Below are positions 9,388-20,277 of a stretch of 64,000 nucleotides of DNA, piece by piece (within the stretch, counting starts at the first letter, position 1; each line of letters opens with the position of its first letter). The translations under genes and the position numbers were made by a program. The notes beneath the pieces are model-generated. The model did no database searches. It saw only the letters and a list, made by a program, of their open reading frames with translations, and had not been told where the DNA came from. Source of the stretch: Rheinheimera sp. EpRS3 (lineage in GTDB: Bacteria; Pseudomonadota; Gammaproteobacteria; Enterobacterales; Alteromonadaceae); NCBI RefSeq assembly GCF_001513785.1, contig NZ_LNQS01000010.1, forward strand, positions 248,001 through 312,000. The letters run 5' to 3'.

Positions 9388-11037
9388 TCAAGCGGCAACC
9401 TGCTCGCTGTCAGCACTGTCTGCCAGCATAACCAGCAGTGATGCCGGAACAACACTGATATCCAGTGCGCTGTCGCTGTAAAGCTCACCATCTATAACAT
9501 ACTGCAAGTTTTGCCCGTCCTGCCGGCGAATTTTTATCCGGCGGGCGCTGCAATGTTGGCTAATGGCATTCAGGCTGATATTGGTTAAACCCGCCAGTGC
9601 CAGCTCTGCTAACCCTAGCACGGCGTTGTTGTCGGCATTGTCGGCCGTTAGCCAGGTAATATCCAGTTTACCATCCGTTAAATCAGGTGCACCGTGGCCT
9701 TGAGCCAATAAGGTAGTTAGCGGTGCGGCATTAGCGATCACCAGGCTGGCGGTATCCAGCTGTTGTTCTGGCTGCTCATCAAATTGCACCAGCAGATGCT
9801 GAATATGGTTAGCCTGTACGGCCTGCCATAAACCATTTAGGTACGCCAATTGCCCAAGCTGATCTTTACTGGCACGATCTGCCGCCGCTATCATTTGTTG
9901 TTCAAAACCAACGCCAGCTAACAGCAGCATTAGCTTGTCGTTACAACGCGCCGTGTCTATGGCTCGGCTTTGGCCTTCAATAATATTCAGGCAGGCAGAA
10001 CGCACGGGCATCAGCTTAGCACTGATACCCCACAGCGCATGGCTGAGGGCATTGGTCGTGCCAAGCGGAATAATACCCAAACGGATTTTGCTGCCAGCCA
10101 GCACTGAAGCAACTTCGGTAACCGTGCCGTCACCGCCGCAGGCAATAACCATAGTGCAACCAGCCTGCTTTGCCTGCTCAGCCAGTTGTTGCGCGGAGCA
10201 GCTATCGCTACTGGTATGCAGGCTTAGCTGCATAAAAGGCGAAAGTAATTCGACAACTTCTGTTTCTGCTTCTGCCCACTTACCGCCACCGGCAGCGGGG
10301 TTAGCAATTAGCCATACCGGCTGCTGGCCCTGTTCGGTGTAACTGTCGGTAAATTGCCGCAGTGCGGCCAGCTGATGCTTGTTAAGCCGGGCGGTGTGCC
10401 GCACCTGCCGGATCAGCGCTACGGCTTTCTCGGCACTACGGCTGTTATGCCGGCTAAGTAAAAAAGCAGCCAGCACTAACACTGAGCGGCCGCGCCCCAA
10501 AGCACAGTGCACCAGCACTTTACGGCCATCTGCGCGTTGGCGCTGTAGCCAGTTTACAGCTTGTTGCAGCTGAGTGCGGCTGGGGCTGGCGTGGTCCAGC
10601 ACCGGAATATTCAGATAGCTGATATCATCAGATTGGCTTAATTCGTCCAGAGCGGCGAATTCAGCGGTAACATCCAGCACAGCCGTTATTTGCTCATCGC
10701 GTAACTGCGCCATATCTGCTGCAGTTAAACGGGCACCAAGATATAAACCACCACTAACCCGCTGCATAGGCGCCACTTTATCGCGACGTCGAGCTATCAG
10801 GTTATACAGACCTGCACTAAACAAAAAGGGAATAAACAACCAGCGGCTATACCATGGCAAGCTGCCATCATTGCGCTTGCGAAACACAGTTGCAGTATTT
10901 AGCCAGTAAGCAGAACTGACCACCAGAAAAGACAATGCCGCCCAACCCAGTACCAGTTGTAATAACAGGTAGGGAGCAAACCAACTGCCAACAGCCAATA
11001 ATAATGCCAGCAACACATAGTACAGAGCGATGATCAT
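9388..11037 (-). CDS. dual-specificity phosphatase / diacylglycerol kinase-like fusion protein
   Basis: This 549-residue membrane-anchored two-enzyme fusion has two hydrophobic segments at about residues 1-45 and a third near 65-80. A dual-specificity phosphatase domain (about 90-240) carries the active-site loop HCALGRGRS, catalytic Cys178 and Arg184 in HCX5R. From about residue 250 a lipid-kinase domain of the DagK/YegS catalytic family follows, with NPAAGGGK, the nucleotide-binding GGDGTVTEV and PLGTTNAL motifs. It may phosphorylate lipid such as diacylglycerol, while the phosphatase could act on protein or phosphoinositide-like substrates; both substrates are unknown. The ATG at 11037 has an AGGAGG site. 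It is convergent with the activator at 9380, only 7 bases away. Confidence 0.87.
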   Translation of the reverse strand: MIIALYYVLLALLLAVGSWFAPYLLLQLVLGWAALSFLVVSSAYWLNTATVFRKRNDGSLPWYSRWLFIPFLFSAGLYNLIARRRDKVAPMQRVSGGLYLGARLTAADMAQLRDEQITAVLDVTAEFAALDELSQSDDISYLNIPVLDHASPSRTQLQQAVNWLQRQRADGRKVLVHCALGRGRSVLVLAAFLLSRHNSRSAEKAVALIRQVRHTARLNKHQLAALRQFTDSYTEQGQQPVWLIANPAAGGGKWAEAETEVVELLSPFMQLSLHTSSDSCSAQQLAEQAKQAGCTMVIACGGDGTVTEVASVLAGSKIRLGIIPLGTTNALSHALWGISAKLMPVRSACLNIIEGQSRAIDTARCNDKLMLLLAGVGFEQQMIAAADRASKDQLGQLAYLNGLWQAVQANHIQHLLVQFDEQPEQQLDTASLVIANAAPLTTLLAQGHGAPDLTDGKLDITWLTADNADNNAVLGLAELALAGLTNISLNAISQHCSARRIKIRRQDGQNLQYVIDGELYSDSALDISVVPASLLVMLADSADSEQVAA

Positions 11038-11084
11038 AGCTGGCCGTCCTCCTGCCAAAGTTGTATTCCTGACAAACAAGACAA

Positions 11085-11110
11085 ACGTAGCCGCCCAGTG
11101 GCGGCTACGT
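11085..11110 (-). terminator. terminator hairpin after small lipoprotein gene
   Basis: A perfect 11-bp stem ACGTAGCCGCC/GGCGGCTACGT with a CAGT loop lies just past the lipoprotein stop. On the reverse strand it is followed by TTGTCTTGTTTG, a moderate T-rich tail. Confidence 0.72.
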
Positions 11111-11117
11111 TATATGC

Positions 11118-11312
11118 TTAACAATCCTCGTCTTTAGCATCTGCTTTGTCTTTGACATCCTCACATAAGTCTTCCACTTTATTACCCACATCAGTAGCGA
11201 CTTCATCAATTTTTTCACCCGCTTCTTCAGCATTATTTTTTTCACATGCTACAACGGAAAAAACCAGTGTTGCTACCAACATTAAACGGAATAATACGTT
11301 AGTTATTGTCAT
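11118..11312 (-). CDS. small acidic lipoprotein, entericidin-like
   Basis: The 64-residue product has a hydrophobic N-terminus ending in the lipobox VVAC, with Cys23 as predicted lipidation site. The mature part is short, hydrophilic and rich in Asp, Glu and Lys (EKIDEVATDVGNKVEDLCEDVKDKADAKDEDC region), giving an amphipathic helix. It resembles entericidin-like or Lpp-like small stress lipoproteins in size and layout, but I do not assign a family firmly. The ATG at 11312 has an AGAGGAA site. It lies 52 bases downstream of the DUF1328 gene on the same strand with no terminator between, so both probably share the sigma-54-type promoter at 11593. Two extra Cys residues occur in the mature peptide. 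Confidence 0.75.
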   Translation of the reverse strand: MTITNVLFRLMLVATLVFSVVACEKNNAEEAGEKIDEVATDVGNKVEDLCEDVKDKADAKDEDC

Positions 11313-11364
11313 ACTCTATTTCCTCTTCTTACAGCTTACAAATTAAATACTTACTACTTATCAC

Positions 11365-11541
11365 TTAAAGTCTTGGCGACTTACCGCGCAATGCGCCTGC
11401 CAATAGTGAGATAACCAACAGCACGATAAAGATAAAGAAAATAACTTTAGCTATACCTGCAGCTGCACCAGCAATACCACCAAAGCCAAGAACAGCGGCA
11501 ATAAGCGCGATAATTAAGAATGTTAATGCCCAGCCCAACAT
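11365..11541 (-). CDS. DUF1328 (YtjA-like) small membrane protein
   Basis: This 58-residue protein has two hydrophobic helices joined by a glycine-rich turn ([21 protein letters not shown]). It is nearly collinear with E. coli YtjA as I remember it. The function of DUF1328 is unknown, though members are often stress-induced small membrane proteins. The ATG at 11541 is chosen because of an AAGGAGAAC ribosome-binding site and because it gives the canonical length; the frame is open to 11604, through the promoter. It is the first gene of a likely two-gene unit with the small lipoprotein. A GG-N10-GC promoter ends about 52 bases upstream. Confidence 0.9.
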   Translation of the reverse strand: MLGWALTFLIIALIAAVLGFGGIAGAAAGIAKVIFFIFIVLLVISLLAGALRGKSPRL

Positions 11542-11592
11542 AATGTTCTCCTTATGTGCGATATGCACAAGGTCAATTGTCAGTAGGAATAT

Positions 11593-11608
11593 AGCCAATA
11601 ACATGCCA
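11593..11608 (-). promoter_or_regulatory. putative sigma-54 promoter of DUF1328-lipoprotein unit
   Basis: The reverse strand reads TGGCATGTTATTGGCT: a consensus-like TGGCA at -24 and TGGC at -12, with exact GG-N10-GC spacing. The predicted start gives a leader of about 40 bases. The -12 element has the same T-to-G deviation as the other two sites at 7274 and 61321. Confidence 0.6.
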
Positions 11609-11695
11609 GCTTTTATAAAATAAACTATGTCATTGATATTTAATGAATTAACGAAAATGCAGCAATAAAATAAAACAGCTATATGAACGGGATAC

Positions 11696-11722
11696 AGAAA
11701 AATTTACCGGTTGACCGGTAAA
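11696..11722 (-). terminator. terminator after mdtC-like gene
   Basis: On the reverse strand, TTTACCGG pairs with CCGGTAAA around a 4-base loop and is followed by a T tract. It lies about 55 bases past the mdtC stop. Confidence 0.78.
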
Positions 11723-11775
11723 AAAGCCACTGCAGGCACCGGTGGCCTGATGGCAACCGGTGAGGTTTTAATTGC

Positions 11776-14700
11776 TTAACCCGCGGCAGATGAAGATGTT
11801 ACATCAGTACGTATCGTGCTTTTACGGCACTTGCTGATCAGCAGATATACCGCCGGGGTGGTGTACAACGTGAGGACTTGGCTTACCAGTAAACCGCCTA
11901 CTATGGTAATACCCAGCGGCTGGCGCAGCTCAGAGCCCTCGCCTACGCCCAATAATAACGGTAAAGCCCCAAGCAAAGCGGCAAAGTTTGTCATTAAAAT
12001 AGGCCGCAGCCGTTGCTGGGCCGCCTGCGCAACGGCCTCTTGTGGCGATAACCCCTGATTACGTTCGGCTGCCAGGGCAAAATCGACCAGTAAAATGGCG
12101 TTTTTCATTACAATGCCAATAAGTAAAAACAGGCCCAGCAGCGCGATCAAATTAAAATCACTGTTAGTCAGATACAGCGCCAGCAGGGCGCCAAGCCCGG
12201 CACAGGGTAATGTAGACAGAATAGTCAGCGGTTGTAACAAGCTTTCATACAGTATGCCCAGCAGTAAATACACTGCCAGGATCACGCCAATAATAAGCCA
12301 GGTTTGATCGCTGCTGGCAAACATGGCATTACGCTGGTTTTCACCGCTAATAGCATGAATGGCCCCCGGCACCATCAACTCTGCCAGTGCCTGATCAATG
12401 GCTGCTGATGCTTGTTCCATGGTGGTATCCGGCGCCAGGCCGTAGCCGATGTTAACAGAGGCGAACTGGCCGTCGTGCTGTACCCTGTCGTTAACCAAAC
12501 CATAGCGGTAACTGGCAATAGCCGACAGCGGTATCTGCCGGCCGTCACTGGTAATAACCTGCAATTGCTGTAACACCTCTGGCTGGGCGGTGTAACCTGG
12601 CATCAGTTCCATCACGATACGGTACTGGTTTTGCTGATCATATAAGGTAGCGATCTGGCGCTGTGAAAAAGAGTTATTTAATAGCGTGGCCACAGTACGC
12701 ATATCAATGCCCAGCCTTTGCGCGGCTTCACGGTCAATATGCAGTTCAATTTGCTGGGCATCTTCGCCACCCGGCGTGTCTACATCTACCAGGCCGGGTA
12801 GTTCCTGCAGTTTTTCGCCGACTTTTTTGCCCCACTGGCGCAGCAGTGCCAAATCGTCGGATAGCAGCTGTACTTCGTAATCACTGCGGCCAAAGGGTGA
12901 GGACAAGCGGATGTCCTGATCAACATTCATAAATAAAATGCCGCCCGGCACCTTAGGCGCCGTTGCCCGCAGCCTGTCTACTACCTCACGCGCTGATACC
13001 TGCCGCTCGGCAAGTGGTTTTAACCGTACCCGCATCCATGAATTACTGACACCGCTGTTGCCACCACTGGAGCCGGTAACATCGGCTACGGCAGGATCTT
13101 GCAACACAAACTGGCGGAAAGCTTCTATTTTTGGCTGCATCATCTGAAAGGAGGCGCCGTCATCGCCGCGAACAAAGCCATTTAGCTGGCCGGTATCCTG
13201 CTCTGGCAGCAAACCAGACGGTATTTTGCTGTATAGCCAACCACTGGCGGCAAACAGTAACACCAGCACCAACAGCAACCAGCGGTAATGGTTAAGGCCA
13301 ATATCAATGCTGCGCCGGTACCCCTGGCCAAAGCGGTAAAACAGCCCTTGTTTCTGTTGCGCCAACGGCGATGCTTTTAGCATCAGTGCCGACATGCTGG
13401 GCGTAAGGGTTAATGACACCAGCAGCGAAATAACCATAGCGGCCACCAGCGTGATCGAGAATTCGCGAAACAGCCGTTCTACTAAACCACCCATAAATAA
13501 AATGGACAGAAAAATAACAATCAGTGCCAGGTTCATCGCCAGCAGGGTAAAACCTACCTCAGCCACGCCCTGCCGGGCAGCCTGCAGCGGCGACAAACCA
13601 CGTTCCAGATGGCGTTTGATATTTTCTACCACTACGATGGCATCATCTACCACCAGACCGGTGGCAACAATCAGTGCCATTACCGATAAATTATTCAGTG
13701 AAAAACCGCACAGATACATCACGGTAAAAGCGCCAATCAGTGATATCGGTATGGTCAGGCTGGGGATCAGCGCACTGCGAAAACTACCCAGAAATGCCCA
13801 AACCACCAATACCACTAACACTGCAGCAATCAGCAGGCTGATTTGCGCCTCTGCCAGCGTAGCGCGGATCACCGGGCTGCGGTCCATCACCACGGCTAAA
13901 TCGGCTCCGGCCGGGGTCAGAGCCTGCAACAAAGGCAATTGCTGATAAATAGCATCAATAGTTTCGACAATATTGGCACCGGTACGCCGGCTTACCAGCA
14001 GGATCACCGCATCTTTGTCATTGTGAAAACCCGCGCTGTAACGGTTTTCGGTTGAATCGGTGACCAGTGCCACATCTGACAGCCGGATCGGTGCTCCGTT
14101 AATATATTTAATCACCAGCTCTTGATAATCCGCAGCCTGGCGCAGCGTTTCACTGGTGGCCAACTGCCAGCGATGGCTGTCGCTTTCCAGCACGCCAAGC
14201 GGCACTGAAGCATTAACACTGCTAATAGCGGCACGCACTTCATCCAACGCTACACCGTAGTGCGCCAGCATGCCCGGGTTAAGCTGCACCCGCACTGCAG
14301 GCAGTGAAGAGCCACTTACTTCTACCTCACCTACGCCGGTAATTTGCGCCAGCTTTTGCGCCAGCACGGTAGAGGCGTTGTCGTACAACACACTGCCGGC
14401 CAAATGGCCTGAACTTAGCGCCAGCGCCATAATCGGCGCCTGTGACGGGTTAAACTTGCGGTACACCGGGTTACCCGGCATACCCGATGGTAACTGGCCG
14501 CGGGCAGCATTAATGGCGGCCTGCACTTCGCGGGCGGCATCATCGACATTGCGGTCCAGCTCAAACTCCAGCCGTACCTGAGTAGAGCCCTGGCTGCTGG
14601 ACGAACTGATACGGCGGATACCGGAAATACTGCCAAGCGCTCGCTCCAGCGGCGTTGCCACCGTTGCCGCCATACTTTCCGGGCTGGCGCCGGGCAAGCT

Positions 14701-14847
14701 GGCGGTAACAACAATCATTGGAAAATCAATGGCGGGTAACGGCGACACCGGTAACAAACGCCAGCTTAGCAAACCCAGCAGCAAAATGGCGGTGGCCAGT
14801 AAAGAGCTGGCAACCGGCCGCTGAATAAAAGGCTGCGCCAGACTCAT
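11776..14847 (-). CDS. mdtC: RND multidrug efflux transporter, MdtC-like
   Basis: The 1,023-residue inner-membrane proton-driven pump subunit has the 12-helix RND plan: a helix near residues 10-30 ([24 protein letters not shown]), a large periplasmic loop, a helix cluster at about 330-530 with the [13 protein letters not shown] proton-relay motif, a second periplasmic loop and a C-terminal helix cluster with [14 protein letters not shown]. Length matches E. coli MdtC (1,025). The start overlaps the mdtB stop by ATGA. With the adjacent MdtB-like protein it should form a heteromultimeric pump, as in E. coli MdtBC. No outer-membrane TolC partner is encoded here; it may be recruited from elsewhere. 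Confidence 0.9.
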   Translation of the reverse strand: MSLAQPFIQRPVASSLLATAILLLGLLSWRLLPVSPLPAIDFPMIVVTASLPGASPESMAATVATPLERALGSISGIRRISSSSSQGSTQVRLEFELDRNVDDAAREVQAAINAARGQLPSGMPGNPVYRKFNPSQAPIMALALSSGHLAGSVLYDNASTVLAQKLAQITGVGEVEVSGSSLPAVRVQLNPGMLAHYGVALDEVRAAISSVNASVPLGVLESDSHRWQLATSETLRQAADYQELVIKYINGAPIRLSDVALVTDSTENRYSAGFHNDKDAVILLVSRRTGANIVETIDAIYQQLPLLQALTPAGADLAVVMDRSPVIRATLAEAQISLLIAAVLVVLVVWAFLGSFRSALIPSLTIPISLIGAFTVMYLCGFSLNNLSVMALIVATGLVVDDAIVVVENIKRHLERGLSPLQAARQGVAEVGFTLLAMNLALIVIFLSILFMGGLVERLFREFSITLVAAMVISLLVSLTLTPSMSALMLKASPLAQQKQGLFYRFGQGYRRSIDIGLNHYRWLLLVLVLLFAASGWLYSKIPSGLLPEQDTGQLNGFVRGDDGASFQMMQPKIEAFRQFVLQDPAVADVTGSSGGNSGVSNSWMRVRLKPLAERQVSAREVVDRLRATAPKVPGGILFMNVDQDIRLSSPFGRSDYEVQLLSDDLALLRQWGKKVGEKLQELPGLVDVDTPGGEDAQQIELHIDREAAQRLGIDMRTVATLLNNSFSQRQIATLYDQQNQYRIVMELMPGYTAQPEVLQQLQVITSDGRQIPLSAIASYRYGLVNDRVQHDGQFASVNIGYGLAPDTTMEQASAAIDQALAELMVPGAIHAISGENQRNAMFASSDQTWLIIGVILAVYLLLGILYESLLQPLTILSTLPCAGLGALLALYLTNSDFNLIALLGLFLLIGIVMKNAILLVDFALAAERNQGLSPQEAVAQAAQQRLRPILMTNFAALLGALPLLLGVGEGSELRQPLGITIVGGLLVSQVLTLYTTPAVYLLISKCRKSTIRTDVTSSSAAG

Positions 14848-17800
14848 ACTGCGGTTGCCTCTGTCTGTACTGCCGGTTTGCGTTTGCTGAACAGCCGGTC
14901 AAACCACAGATACACCACTGGCGTGGTGAACAGTGTCAGTACCTGGCTGACCATTAAACCGCCTACCATTACCAGCCCCAGTGGCTGGCGCAGCTCGGCA
15001 CCGGAACCTGTACCCAGCATCAGTGGTATAGCGCCAAATAAGGCCGCCAGTGTTGTCATCAGAATTGGTCTGAACCGCATTAAAGCAGCCTGATAAATGG
15101 CTTCGTCTGGTGTTAAGCCCTGATTACGCTGCGCGTCGAGGGCAAAATCGACCATCATAATGCCGTTTTTCTTTACCAGGCCAATTAGCAGCACTATGCC
15201 GATTACCGCGATAAGATCCAGCGGCTGGCCGGTAATCAGTAAAGCCAGCAAGGCGCCCACTGTGGCCGAGGGCAAAGTAGATAAAATGGTGACCGGGTGG
15301 ATCAGGCTTTCATACAAAATACCCAGTACGATATACATAGTGACAATAGCCGCCAGCACCAACCACAGTGTGTTGCTAAGTGAAGCCCGGAATGCCTCGG
15401 CCGCGCCCTGAAAGGTCAGCTCTACTTCAGGTGGCAGTTGCAGCTGTTGTTGCACCTGCTCAATTGCGGCAACTGCCTCGCCCAGTGAATAACCGGCGGC
15501 CAGGTTAAACGACAGCGTAACCGCCGGAAACTGCCCCTGCTGATTAATCAGCAAACGGGCCGGTCGCTGGCTTACCGTTGCCACCGCCGACAAAGGTACT
15601 GTCGCGCCACTGCTACTGGTCAGGTACAGTTTGTCCAATGCATCGATGCCGGTTACCTGTGCCGGATCAGCTTCCAGCACAATGCGGTACTGGTTCGACT
15701 GAGTAAACAAGGTTGAAACCTGACGCTGGCTGTAGGCACTTTGCAGCACCGAGCTTATTTGCGACACACTCAGGCCCAGCCGTGCGGCAGCTGTGCGATC
15801 AATATCAATATAGGCCTGTAACCCTTGCTGCTGTAAGTCATGTGCTACCTCAGACAACTCCGGCCGTTGCTGCAAAGCGCTGAATAAGTCCGGCAGCCAC
15901 TGGCTGAGCATTTCATGGTCCGGCGTGCTGAGGCTAAACTGATACTGGGTACGGCTGATCCGGTCTTCGATACTCAGCTCTTGCACTGGTTGGAACCAAC
16001 CTTTAATGCCGGGTACGGCCAGCACCTGCTGCTCCAGTTGACGGATGATTTGCACCGCCGATTCACTGCGCTCACCGTGAGGCTTTAAATTCACCAGAAT
16101 ACGGCCGCTATTGATGCTGCTGTTATTGCCATCTACGCCGATAAAAGACGACAGGCTGCTCACATCGGCGTGCTGCAAAATATTCGCCGCCAGTTGCTGC
16201 TGGCGCTGCGCCATTGCCTGAAACGAAATGTCCTGCGGCGCTTCAGTGATAATTTGTATTACACCGCTATCCTGTACCGGGAAAAACCCTTTTGGTACAA
16301 TCATATACAAGCCCGCCGTCAAGGCCACTGTTGCCAGCATACTGGCCATCGCCAGCCGCTGATGGCGCAGTACCCATTGCAACGCGCGGCCATAGGCGTT
16401 GATCACCCGCTGCATGGTACCGGGGTTATCTTTATCTTCGTGCGGTGGCAGTGCTGTCAGCATATGGGCGCACAGCATAGGTGTAAGGGTTAACGACACC
16501 ACTAACGAAATCAGTATTGCCACAGTCAGGGTTACTGCAAATTCATAAAACAGCCGGCCTACCACATCGGCCATAAATAGCAGCGGGATCAGCACGGCGA
16601 TAAGAGAAAAAGTTAACGAAATCAGCGTAAAACCAATTTCTTTGGCGCCTTTAAGCGCCGCTTCCATCGGTGACGCGCCTTGCTCACGGTGGCGGGCTAT
16701 GTTTTCCAGCATCACTATGGCGTCGTCTACGACAAAGCCGGTGGCGATAGTCAGCGCCATTAGCGTCAGGTTGTTTACCGAGAAATCCAGCAGCAACATG
16801 ATGGCAAAGGTACCAATCAGCGATAACGGCACCGCCAGGCTGGGAATAATGGTGGCCGGTATGGTGCGCAAAAACACAAAAGTGACCAGGATCACCAGAC
16901 AAACCGCAAAAATCAGTTCTTTTTGTACATCACGTACCGAGGCGCGAATACTCAGGGTGCGATCGGTTAATACCGTTACATTTACCGCTGCCGGCATGGT
17001 GGAGGTAAGCTGCGGTAGTAGCGCCTGTACTCTGTCGGCCACTTCGATAACGTTAGCGCCGGGCTGGCGCTGAATATTCAGTAGCACAGCCGGTTGCTCG
17101 TTAGCCCAGGCGGCCAGAAAACGGTCTTCAGCACCTTGCTCTACTGTGGCAACATCTGCCAACCGCACCGGCGCATTGTCACGCCAGGCAATAATCAGTT
17201 GCTGATATTCAGCTATATCGCGGATCTGATCATTGGCATCAAGCATGGTTGAGCGAAACGGGCCATCAAAACTGCCCTTGGGTTGGTTGGTGTTGGCGGC
17301 GGCGATAGAAGTGCGCAGGTTTTCCAGGCTTAAATCCATATTCGCCAGTGCAGCCGGGTTGGCTTTTACCCTGATCGCCGGGCGCTGGCCACCGGCCAGG
17401 CTGACCATGCCCACGCCGGGCAACTGCGCCAGTTTTTGTGCCATCCGGGTGTCGACTAAGTCGTATACCTGTGGCAAGCGCAGGGTGTCAGACGTTACAG
17501 CCAGCGTAAGAATAGGCGCATCAGCCGGATTTACTTTACGATACACCGGTGGTGTGGGCAGATCGGACGGCAACAATGACGCCGCAGTGTTAATGGCGGC
17601 CTGCACTTCCTGCTCGGCCACGCCCATATCCACCACCAGCGCAAACTGCAATGTAATAACCGATGCACCGGCTGAACTGCTGGACGACATTTGCTTTAAA
17701 CCGGGAATTTGCCCCAGCCGCCGCTCCAGCGGCGCGGTAACGGTACGTGCCATAATGTCAGGACTGGCGCCGGGGTTAAAACTAAATACCTGAATAATCG

Positions 17801-17927
17801 GGTAATCTACCTGTGGCAACGCGGCTACCGGTAACTGCCGCCAGCTGAGAATACCGGCTATCAGTATCGCCAGCATCAGCAGCGACGTGGCAACAGGCCG
17901 CAGGATAAAAGGACGGGATAAATTCAT
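14844..17927 (-). CDS. mdtB: RND multidrug efflux transporter, MdtB-like
   Basis: This 1,027-residue paralogue of the downstream MdtC-like protein has the same RND topology, with [13 protein letters not shown] in the fourth-helix region and [14 protein letters not shown] late in the protein. The [21 protein letters not shown] start and the [31 protein letters not shown] segment are MdtB-like. The ATG at 17927 is preferred over the adjacent upstream GTG because it sits 6 bases from AGGAG. It follows the adaptor gene after 10 bases and overlaps the next gene, so mdtA-mdtB-mdtC form one operon. Typical substrates of the family are bile salts, novobiocin and similar amphipaths; that specificity is not shown here. 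Confidence 0.9.
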   Translation of the reverse strand: MNLSRPFILRPVATSLLMLAILIAGILSWRQLPVAALPQVDYPIIQVFSFNPGASPDIMARTVTAPLERRLGQIPGLKQMSSSSSAGASVITLQFALVVDMGVAEQEVQAAINTAASLLPSDLPTPPVYRKVNPADAPILTLAVTSDTLRLPQVYDLVDTRMAQKLAQLPGVGMVSLAGGQRPAIRVKANPAALANMDLSLENLRTSIAAANTNQPKGSFDGPFRSTMLDANDQIRDIAEYQQLIIAWRDNAPVRLADVATVEQGAEDRFLAAWANEQPAVLLNIQRQPGANVIEVADRVQALLPQLTSTMPAAVNVTVLTDRTLSIRASVRDVQKELIFAVCLVILVTFVFLRTIPATIIPSLAVPLSLIGTFAIMLLLDFSVNNLTLMALTIATGFVVDDAIVMLENIARHREQGASPMEAALKGAKEIGFTLISLTFSLIAVLIPLLFMADVVGRLFYEFAVTLTVAILISLVVSLTLTPMLCAHMLTALPPHEDKDNPGTMQRVINAYGRALQWVLRHQRLAMASMLATVALTAGLYMIVPKGFFPVQDSGVIQIITEAPQDISFQAMAQRQQQLAANILQHADVSSLSSFIGVDGNNSSINSGRILVNLKPHGERSESAVQIIRQLEQQVLAVPGIKGWFQPVQELSIEDRISRTQYQFSLSTPDHEMLSQWLPDLFSALQQRPELSEVAHDLQQQGLQAYIDIDRTAAARLGLSVSQISSVLQSAYSQRQVSTLFTQSNQYRIVLEADPAQVTGIDALDKLYLTSSSGATVPLSAVATVSQRPARLLINQQGQFPAVTLSFNLAAGYSLGEAVAAIEQVQQQLQLPPEVELTFQGAAEAFRASLSNTLWLVLAAIVTMYIVLGILYESLIHPVTILSTLPSATVGALLALLITGQPLDLIAVIGIVLLIGLVKKNGIMMVDFALDAQRNQGLTPDEAIYQAALMRFRPILMTTLAALFGAIPLMLGTGSGAELRQPLGLVMVGGLMVSQVLTLFTTPVVYLWFDRLFSKRKPAVQTEATAV

Positions 17928-17937
17928 CACCGGCTCC

Positions 17938-19092
17938 TTAACTGGCCGGAACCGGTTGATCGGTAATCACTTCCACTGCGCGGCCCGGCCTTAAGCGGTC
18001 CAGCCCTTCCAACACCACCAGATCGCCGGTTTGCAGGCCATCTTCCACCGCCACCAGGCCGTTATCTGCGGCGCCCAGTTTAACCTGGCGGATTTGCGCT
18101 TTGTTTTGCTCAATTACATACACATAATTACCGGCCGAACCATACTGCACAGCGTCTTGCGGAATCGTTACCGCGTCTTGCTGCACCGCTACATTCAGCC
18201 TTACATTGACAAACTGATTGGGGAACAGCTCTTCCTGCTCGTTAGCAAATTCGGCTTTCAGCCGCAGTGTGCCGGTAGCAGCGTCAATCTGGTTGTCCAG
18301 AATCGTAAGCGCGCCCTGGCTGAGCAATTGCTGCTCAGATCTGTCCCAGGCTTCTACCGTTAAGCTTTCACCACGGCGCACGGCATCCCGCACCTGCAAT
18401 AACTGACTTTCAGGAATGGCAAACACCACTGCAACAGGTGAGCTTTGCGTAATAGTTACCAGCCCTTCGGTATTATTGGCCTGAATAAGGTTACCCGGAT
18501 CAACCCGGCGCAGGCCCAGACGACCACTGATAGGCGCATGAATACGGGTGTAGGACAATTGCAGCTTGGCCGCGTCAATTTGTGCCTGATTCGATTTAAT
18601 TGTGCCCTCAAGCTGCGCTACCAAAGCCTGCTGCTGATTATACTGCTGCGCTGAAATAGAGCTTTGCTCACGCAGTTTGCTGTAAAGCTGTAAATCCGCT
18701 TCAGCGTTTTTCAGTTGGGCCAGATTTTGCTCCAGTTGGCCCTGTGCCTGCGCCAATTGGATCTGATAATCGGCTTGCTCAATTTCTGCCAGCAACTGGC
18801 CCTGCTCAACTTTGTCGCCTTCGGTGAAGGCTAGTTTCTGCAGTATGCCGGTTACCCGGCTTTGCACTACTACGGTATTTAATGGCGTAACCGTGCCAAT
18901 AGTTTTTATTTGTACCCGTAAATCGGCGGCATCAGCCGTTACTACCCGTACCGGAACCGGCATTGCCCAGGGGTTCATTTGCCTGGCGGGCGCTGCGTCT
19001 GAATTGCCAGCCTTTGGCCATAAAAAATAAGCTGCAGCTGCAACTACTACCACCACACCTGCCAACAGCAAAGGTTTCTTCAGCAACGCCAT
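17938..19092 (-). CDS. mdtA: periplasmic adaptor (membrane fusion protein) of RND pump, MdtA-like
   Basis: The 384-residue membrane fusion protein has an N-terminal uncleaved anchor (about residues 7-25), a split biotinyl-lipoyl domain ([32 protein letters not shown] and the later [19 protein letters not shown]), a coiled-coil hairpin between them, and beta-barrel and membrane-proximal domains. It should link the MdtBC-like pump to an outer-membrane channel. It is the first gene of the mdtABC-like operon. The promoter presumably lies in the 156-base gap to the LysR-family gene on the same strand. No baeSR two-component system is adjacent, so control may differ from E. coli. Confidence 0.9.
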   Translation of the reverse strand: MALLKKPLLLAGVVVVVAAAAYFLWPKAGNSDAAPARQMNPWAMPVPVRVVTADAADLRVQIKTIGTVTPLNTVVVQSRVTGILQKLAFTEGDKVEQGQLLAEIEQADYQIQLAQAQGQLEQNLAQLKNAEADLQLYSKLREQSSISAQQYNQQQALVAQLEGTIKSNQAQIDAAKLQLSYTRIHAPISGRLGLRRVDPGNLIQANNTEGLVTITQSSPVAVVFAIPESQLLQVRDAVRRGESLTVEAWDRSEQQLLSQGALTILDNQIDAATGTLRLKAEFANEQEELFPNQFVNVRLNVAVQQDAVTIPQDAVQYGSAGNYVYVIEQNKAQIRQVKLGAADNGLVAVEDGLQTGDLVVLEGLDRLRPGRAVEVITDQPVPAS

Positions 19093-19248
19093 TTTCCGTA
19101 ATTCCTGTAACCTGAGTAAAATCCGCGCTTACTATAAGTTAGCGTTAACATTGGCTCAACGCAGCAAACGTCAAGATTAGGTAAAGATTGTCAGCATTTC
19201 GGCAGAACACTACTTTAGTGCGTTAAAACGCACAGGTATGAACTGCTA

Positions 19249-20181
19249 TTACAGTTGCCAGTAAAGTGGCGAGCCGTACACTTCGGCAAAGTAGTCAATG
19301 GTTGCCCTGACATTCAGCGGCGGGTGACGTACATTAGGATAAATAGCCGCGATGTGCTGAGGCTCAGTATTAATGGCCGCATCGTGCTGTGGCAGCAACT
19401 TAATCAGCTCGCCTTTTTTCAGACAATCGCCCAGTAGCCAGTCGGGAAACAGCACTATACCCATGCCTTTAAGCGCTGAAATCAGCAATGTTTCGGCATT
19501 ATTAGATGTCAGCAAAGCTGCCACCGGATAGTGGGTCCAGTTTTCGTGCTGCTGTTTAAACAGCCAGCGGTTGGGGCCGGAAGAGCCTTTATACACCAGA
19601 CATTTATGCTGGTTTAAGTCGGCCGGGCTTTGCAGCATACCGTGCTGGCTAACATAGCCAGGCGAAGCGGCAAGATGATACACTTGAGTGCCAAAAACCC
19701 GGGCGTGAAATGAAGAATCTGTCAGGGCGCCGATGCGAAAGATCAGGTCGGTGGCATCGCGATGCGGATCGATAAAGTCGTCGGTTTGTGTCAGCTCTAT
19801 TTGTAGCTGCGGGTAACGTGCAGTTAAACCTGCCAGCCAGGGCGCAATATGGCGCTGGCCAAAAAATACCGGCGCATTAATTCGGATCAGGCCGCCCGGC
19901 TCCAGGGTTCTGTCCTGCAGCGCCTTGCGTGCCTCACTTACCTGCTCGATAATAGTTCTGGCGTAGTTAACAAATAGCCTGCCCGCTTCTGTCGGCACCA
20001 CTGCGCGGGTGTTGCGGTAAAAAAGTTGCTGCCCCAGTGCGTCTTCCAGCTGTTGTATGGTACGCGACACCATAGAAGCCGACACGCCTTCCCGCCGCGC
20101 TACTACAGAAAAACTCTGCGCATTAAACACACTGATAAACAACAGTAGTGTCTTAATACTCACTGCATTTACATCATTCAC
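19249..20181 (-). CDS. LysR-family transcriptional regulator
   Basis: The 310-residue regulator has an N-terminal winged helix-turn-helix (SFSVVARREGVSASMVSRTIQQLEDALGQQLFYRNTR) and a substrate-binding domain of the CrgA/DsdC-like subgroup. The frame also begins at an ATG at 20205. However, a TATAAT box lies only about 7 bases upstream of that ATG, and the GTG at 20181 has a GCAGGAG site 8 bases upstream and gives a normal LysR N-terminus, so I chose the GTG. It is divergent from the YdcZ-type pair at 20278, the most likely target; the mdtABC operon downstream on the same strand is the other candidate. Confidence 0.85.
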   Translation of the reverse strand: MNDVNAVSIKTLLLFISVFNAQSFSVVARREGVSASMVSRTIQQLEDALGQQLFYRNTRAVVPTEAGRLFVNYARTIIEQVSEARKALQDRTLEPGGLIRINAPVFFGQRHIAPWLAGLTARYPQLQIELTQTDDFIDPHRDATDLIFRIGALTDSSFHARVFGTQVYHLAASPGYVSQHGMLQSPADLNQHKCLVYKGSSGPNRWLFKQQHENWTHYPVAALLTSNNAETLLISALKGMGIVLFPDWLLGDCLKKGELIKLLPQHDAAINTEPQHIAAIYPNVRHPPLNVRATIDYFAEVYGSPLYWQL

Positions 20182-20277
20182 TTGTGCAACTCCTGCAAAG
20201 GTCATTTCCAGATTATAGCGTTTTTCGTAACACTACACTGCTGTAAGCTGCGCCACCTGAACTATTGGAGCGTGTAT

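Noticed and set aside
17233-17793. Forward-strand 186-residue frame antisense to mdtB, with similar ones at 13394-13945 and 16642-17073
   Set aside because: Long antisense frames are common opposite GC-rich RND genes; the sense frames have complete RND motifs and coupled starts.
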